Origin: Paracyclopina nana
Lineage: Eukaryota; Arthropoda; Copepoda; Cyclopoida; Cyclopettidae
Direction: 5' to 3'
Assembly: GCA_019096065.1 (NCBI GenBank)
Contig: JAGUCH010000007.1
Location: 3,308,501 to 3,372,500, forward strand
DNA length: 64,000 nucleotides
This document shows positions 60,897 through 64,000 of this stretch, piece after piece. Under the pieces are notes generated by a model, which was not told the DNA's origin, searched no databases, and saw only the letters and a program-made list of their open reading frames with translations. Position numbers and translations under genes: made by a program. How positions within the stretch are numbered: position 1 is the first letter of the stretch; each line of letters starts with the position of its first letter.

Positions 60897-61218
60897 CTAG
60901 GTGGCGCTACTAGCTGAGACTTTTTTTAAAAAAAAGACCTAAAGGAAATGGTGACTACCTCTTTTTAGATCTAAGATTTTTTACTCCAACTGGAAGCAAC
61001 CTTAATGGATCACACCTACCCTTAACACAAATGCACTTCATTGCATCAATTTGAAACTAGGTGGCGCTACTAGCTGAGAGTTCAAAAAACAATACCAAAC
61101 CTAAAGGAAAAAATGTTTAGATTTCAATTTTTTTGCTCCAACTTGAAGTTGAAGCAAACTTAAAGGATCACACCCTTGACACATTTGGCTGCATCTATAT
61201 TAACCTAGGTGGCGCTAG
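60897..61218 (+). promoter_or_regulatory. Cluster of three CTAGGTGGCGCTA motifs
   Basis: Direct copies occur at 60897-60918 and 61057-61079 (both CTAGGTGGCGCTACTAGCTG) and 61204-61218 (CCTAGGTGGCGCTAG), about 160 and 147 bp apart. The core AGGTGGCGC is that of arthropod CTCF. The surrounding sequence is also partly repeated (CCTAAAGGAAA and GGATCACACC after copies 1 and 2). A diverged tandem repeat carrying a CTCF-like site is the simplest reading. Insulator function is inference. Confidence 0.5.
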
Positions 61219-62005
61219 TTGCCCAAAAACAACAACAAACCTTAGAAGCGAGCAAAGACAAATCCCTTCAAATGTAATGCAAGTCTTTTGACTCACCTGG
61301 TAGCAAAAAGGGTGTATATCCTAGTTAGGCAGAAATGGACGGAAACCGTTGCTGTTTTCGAGATCAGAGTTGGCTTTTGTAGGCTTTTGTTGTAGTTTTG
61401 TTGGCAGTGTGCTCAGTTCAACTGGTGGTAGACACATCAAAGCCGCCATGTGATCCCTGCAGCCGTATACATATACACACGCGCACGCAAGTGCATCGCA
61501 TCGCGCACGTTCCGCGCTAACAGCGCACAGCGGGGCAAACAGGTGGGCAAAATTCTCACCCAGATCGCGCCATTATTTCGTATGCAAGTGTATTTTTATT
61601 GTACCTGCTGTTGATCATTATCATCATCCACTCAGCAACACATATGGAAATTTTCCTTGGAAATCACTATTTTCTATTTTTTTGGTGGGTGATTTCTAAA
61701 AAATGTCAAGAGGACTGAGAAATGATTGGCGCGGTTTCCTCAATAATCGAGAAACAAAGACCCATAAAGAAGCGCCACAATTTATGCCATGAGTGAGTGT
61801 ACAAAGGTGGGAGACTGGAAAAAAGGGGTCATGGAAAATCATGCTTTTATTGACCTCAATGACATTGCAGCTCATTTAACCAGCTTTCAAATCCTGACAA
61901 AAAAATAATTAAACACAATTCTTTGCGCTGAACATACGATGTAAAAGTCCTAATTTCTACATATTTCAAAGATGAAAATTTTTTTTTAGTAGCCAAGACC
62001 AAACT

Positions 62006-63081
62006 TTAAAATTTGCGCAAGTCTTCTGAGAGAGATGCCAAAAGTCGCTCCAATTCATCCTCAGCCTCAGACGGTTTGGTACCAGACAGGCTCTTTTCTT
62101 CCTCCTCTTCTTCTTCAGTGTTTTTTGCCTCAATGTCCAAATCGGGCATGGGTGGAAGCAAGCTCAATCTCATGACATCATGATTGTTGCCTTCCAGCAT
62201 GAGCTGGCGCGAATTCTGCCGCCGCAAATGAGCGCTCTCGCGGTTTGGAATCGTTGGCATCTGCCCATTCTTCAGTTTGCTCATCTTTGGACGTCTCTGG
62301 GAGGTGGCAAACTTCTCCTCCAAAGGCTTGTAAAATATGGCTGGCACTTTTGGCACCAAATTCTCCTCTTTGGCCTCATCCGGAATTTCTTTGGGTTTGG
62401 CAGCAAAAATGCTCTCATTTGGCTGGTAGCATCTCCCAATGTGGTCAAGGTCATCATAATTGATGGGAGTCCTCTGGTAGACCTCGTTATGCTTGTAAGA
62501 TCTTGGCTGATACTTCCAGGCCTTCTTCCCATTTTGAGCTTTTTTGAACTGAGCTTGATTACCTAAATCAATAAAATTATGATTAGCCAGCAAAATTATT
62601 TATAGTTTCTTGCTGAAAACCAAAATTTACCAAAGCCCACTTTCATTTTTTGCAAGGAGGCTTTTTGGTCATAGATTTTGGCTTGGGATGCAATCATGGC
62701 AATGTCATGGCTGAGGTGATCCAGATTCTGGCCCAAGTTGGCCATTTTGGCCTCCAAAAGTTCGGCCATGGAGCAGACATTGAATGCTATTGCATTCAAA
62801 GCTTGCACAGCAAATTCTCCAGTTTCAATGAGCTCCTCGCTTCCAAAAGGTCCATGCAACTCTTAAAAAATCTTAATGCCTCATCATGTAAAAATTAGAA
62901 TTTTTATGATATTACTTGCATTGTCAGCAGTGAGGGGACGATCAGGGACGATTTCTGGCTCTTTGAAGCTCTGCTCGCAAAAATCGGCCAAATTGTTGAG
63001 ATTTTCAGATGCTTCCAAAAGGCCATTTTTGAGGCTCTCAAAAGCATCATCCACTTTCTCGTCTGCTTCTTCAAGCAACAT
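62006..63081 (-). CDS. Abi: Abl-interactor (Abi)-like protein without SH3 domain, 317 aa
   Basis: Exons 63081-62916, 62861-62631 and 62562-62006 (954 nt, in frame). I start at the ATG (63081-63079) giving MLLEEADEKVDDAFESL, which matches the N-terminal helix of Abi proteins (M-L-L-E-E-E-I-P). The frame stays open upstream. Abi-like features are LNNLADFCEQ, then a helix NAIAFNVCSMAELLEAKM and the repeat NLDHLSHDIAM (WAVE-complex-binding coiled coil), followed by PINYDDLDHIGR, the counterpart of PIDYTILDDIG. The tail is proline-poor, has an acidic Glu run and ends at RKF. The usual C-terminal SH3 domain is absent, and no exon for it is seen downstream. It presumably acts in the WAVE actin-regulatory complex. 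Confidence 0.65.
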
Positions 63082-63200
63082 TTCTCTTACTAGTTTATCA
63101 CATAAAAAGAATGACTTCCCTTTTAGAGTGAAGTGCGATAAAACATAGCTATCAGCTATGGCCAATGCTGCCCGCTGCCGTGCAGCCAGCAAGGAAAAAT

Positions 63201-63217
63201 AGCGCCACCTGGCGGCG
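63201..63217 (-). promoter_or_regulatory. CTCF-like motif upstream of the Abi-like gene
   Basis: The minus strand reads CGCCGCCAGGTGGCGCT, a strong match to the CCGCCAGRTGGCG core, about 120 bp upstream of the Abi-like start codon and about 200 bp from the stop of the GRIP-like gene. It therefore sits between two closely spaced genes on the same strand. Confidence 0.45.
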
Positions 63218-63411
63218 AAACTTGTATATAAAGCAAATCTGCATGAAATGCAATGCAATTTATTTCAGAGTTCTGACAGAGTTTTGATGAGTTCATCCAA
63301 TTTGGCCATTTCTGGAGACTCATCTGAAGATGCACCAGCATCGGTCCTTGATGACGAAAAAGCACCATCCCTGATCTCATCATCAGGATCATCAAGGACC
63401 GGGGCTGATTG

Positions 63412-64000
63412 TCAGGATCCTGTATTGGCTGCCAAAGCCTTGAGAGTATCTTCATCCATCCATGGCATGGTGGATCCGGATCCTTGACTGGATCCTCTTC
63501 CAGACCTGAGTGTACAAGATCCATTGTCCTCATGGTTGGACTCTGAGTCATTGCCATCCATTGAGCTAGATCCTCCAGACCTGACTATTAGGAGCTCGAT
63601 TTTGTCACCAGCTGCTGCAATGAGAGGAACAGCCAAGCAGCAATCAAAGTCTTGAGTCCTGGTCTCATTGATCTGCAAGATCTTGTCCATTGGCTTGAGC
63701 AAGTTGACAGCACTGTCAGCTGGCCCTCCAGGCCTGACTCTGGCCACATAGATGCCTTTGTCAAAGAGGCCATCACTGACACTGAATCCAAAATCATCAT
63801 ACACATTGTCCTTGAACAGAGTGATCTTGTGGACTTCAGTGGGTATTGGCTGGCTTCCATTCCTGCAAGATCTAACCCCAGCCAAAAAAGGTTGTTAATG
63901 GTGTACCCTCAAGTTCCGTAACTATTTTACTGACCTTAAAGATGGTGATGACATTAATGAGACTATTGGAGGACCTCTGGACAAGCTACTTGAACAACTG
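63412..64000 (-). CDS. GRIP: GRIP-like multi-PDZ scaffold protein, C-terminal part (continues beyond window)
   Basis: Two exons are visible: 64000-63935 (partial) and 63871-63412, in phase. The last exon encodes one PDZ domain: [20 protein letters not shown], then [39 protein letters not shown] and [17 protein letters not shown]. It matches PDZ7 of GRIP1/2 closely, including [11 protein letters not shown](V/I)YV and the TR(T/D)-DFDCCL-VPLIA pattern. A Ser/Gly-rich tail ends [12 protein letters not shown] proteins are cytosolic multi-PDZ scaffolds at synapses and junctions; PDZ7 binds GRASP1 in vertebrates. The other PDZ domains should lie to the right of the window. Confidence 0.8.

Larger units (their letters stand above)
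58107..62005. other. Long intergenic region with CTCF-like motif cluster
   Basis: No coding exon is recognised in nearly 4 kb. It contains a (GA)n run at 59792-59806, CTCF-like motifs at 60091, 60897, 61057 and 61204, and a short CG-rich patch at about 61470-61570 that may be a promoter or noncoding first exon. The left end is the promoter side of the minus-strand gene at 56.1-58.1 kb. Confidence 0.5.

Noticed and set aside
62180..62566. 128-aa plus-strand frame opposite the Abi-like exon
   Set aside because: It is an antisense shadow of the coding exon with no independent support.

Overview
The window is eukaryotic and looks like an invertebrate animal, most likely an ecdysozoan such as a crustacean or other arthropod. 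The reasons are short phase-consistent GT-AG introns, a fused trehalose-6-phosphate synthase/phosphatase, a vasopressin/inotocin-type receptor, CUL2, EFHD2/Swiprosin, an achaete-scute-like bHLH gene, and DNA transposons of the TTAA-target and PIF/Harbinger-ISL2EU types. The species cannot be fixed from the sequence alone. Exon models below were joined by hand. In each one exon lengths, intron phases and reading frame close exactly, except in the two genes called frameshifted.

Layout. 1-1371 is one arm of a foldback transposon. 2.5-3.6 kb (-) is a secreted PAN-domain protein. 4.9-6.4 kb (+) is a bHLH factor whose intron holds two identical tRNA-Ser(AGA) genes. 6.5-7.3 kb is CpG-rich. 7.3-11.2 kb is an apparently complete two-gene ISL2EU-like transposon (THAP-DDE transposase plus SWIM-YqaJ nuclease). 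11.7-14.8 kb (+) is trehalose-phosphate synthase, tail-to-tail with EFHD2 (-, 15.0-17.9 kb). 19.2-23.4 kb (-) holds two tandem secreted PAN/kelch genes, one frameshifted. 25.2-28.5 kb (-) is a neuropeptide GPCR. 33.4-36.1 kb (+) is CUL2. 38.8-46.2 kb (+) is a TMEM47/claudin-like four-pass membrane gene. 47.4-51.1 kb (-) holds three tandem SLC35G-like transporters, the middle one frameshifted. 51.5-55.2 kb (+) holds three seven-pass membrane proteins. 56.1-58.1 kb (-) is an unknown single-pass membrane protein. 62.0-63.1 kb (-) is an Abi-like protein. The right edge (-) is the 3' end of a GRIP-like PDZ gene.

The most unusual object is the 38.8-46.2 kb gene. A 660-nt exon with symmetric 1-1 phase, encoding about 220 residues of thrombospondin-type-3-like acidic repeats (D-x-D-x-D-G), joins in frame between the exons for TM3 and TM4 of a claudin-family protein. 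This would place a large calcium-binding module in the second extracellular loop. The same locus carries two nested opposite-strand genes for small secreted proteins in intron 1, and a 3-kb palindromic TTAA-flanked transposon in its last intron.

Other recurring themes are tandem duplication followed by frameshift (PAN/kelch and SLC35G), genes nested in introns, hairpin repeats, and scattered CTCF-like motifs in intergenic DNA, including a cluster of three at 60.9-61.2 kb.
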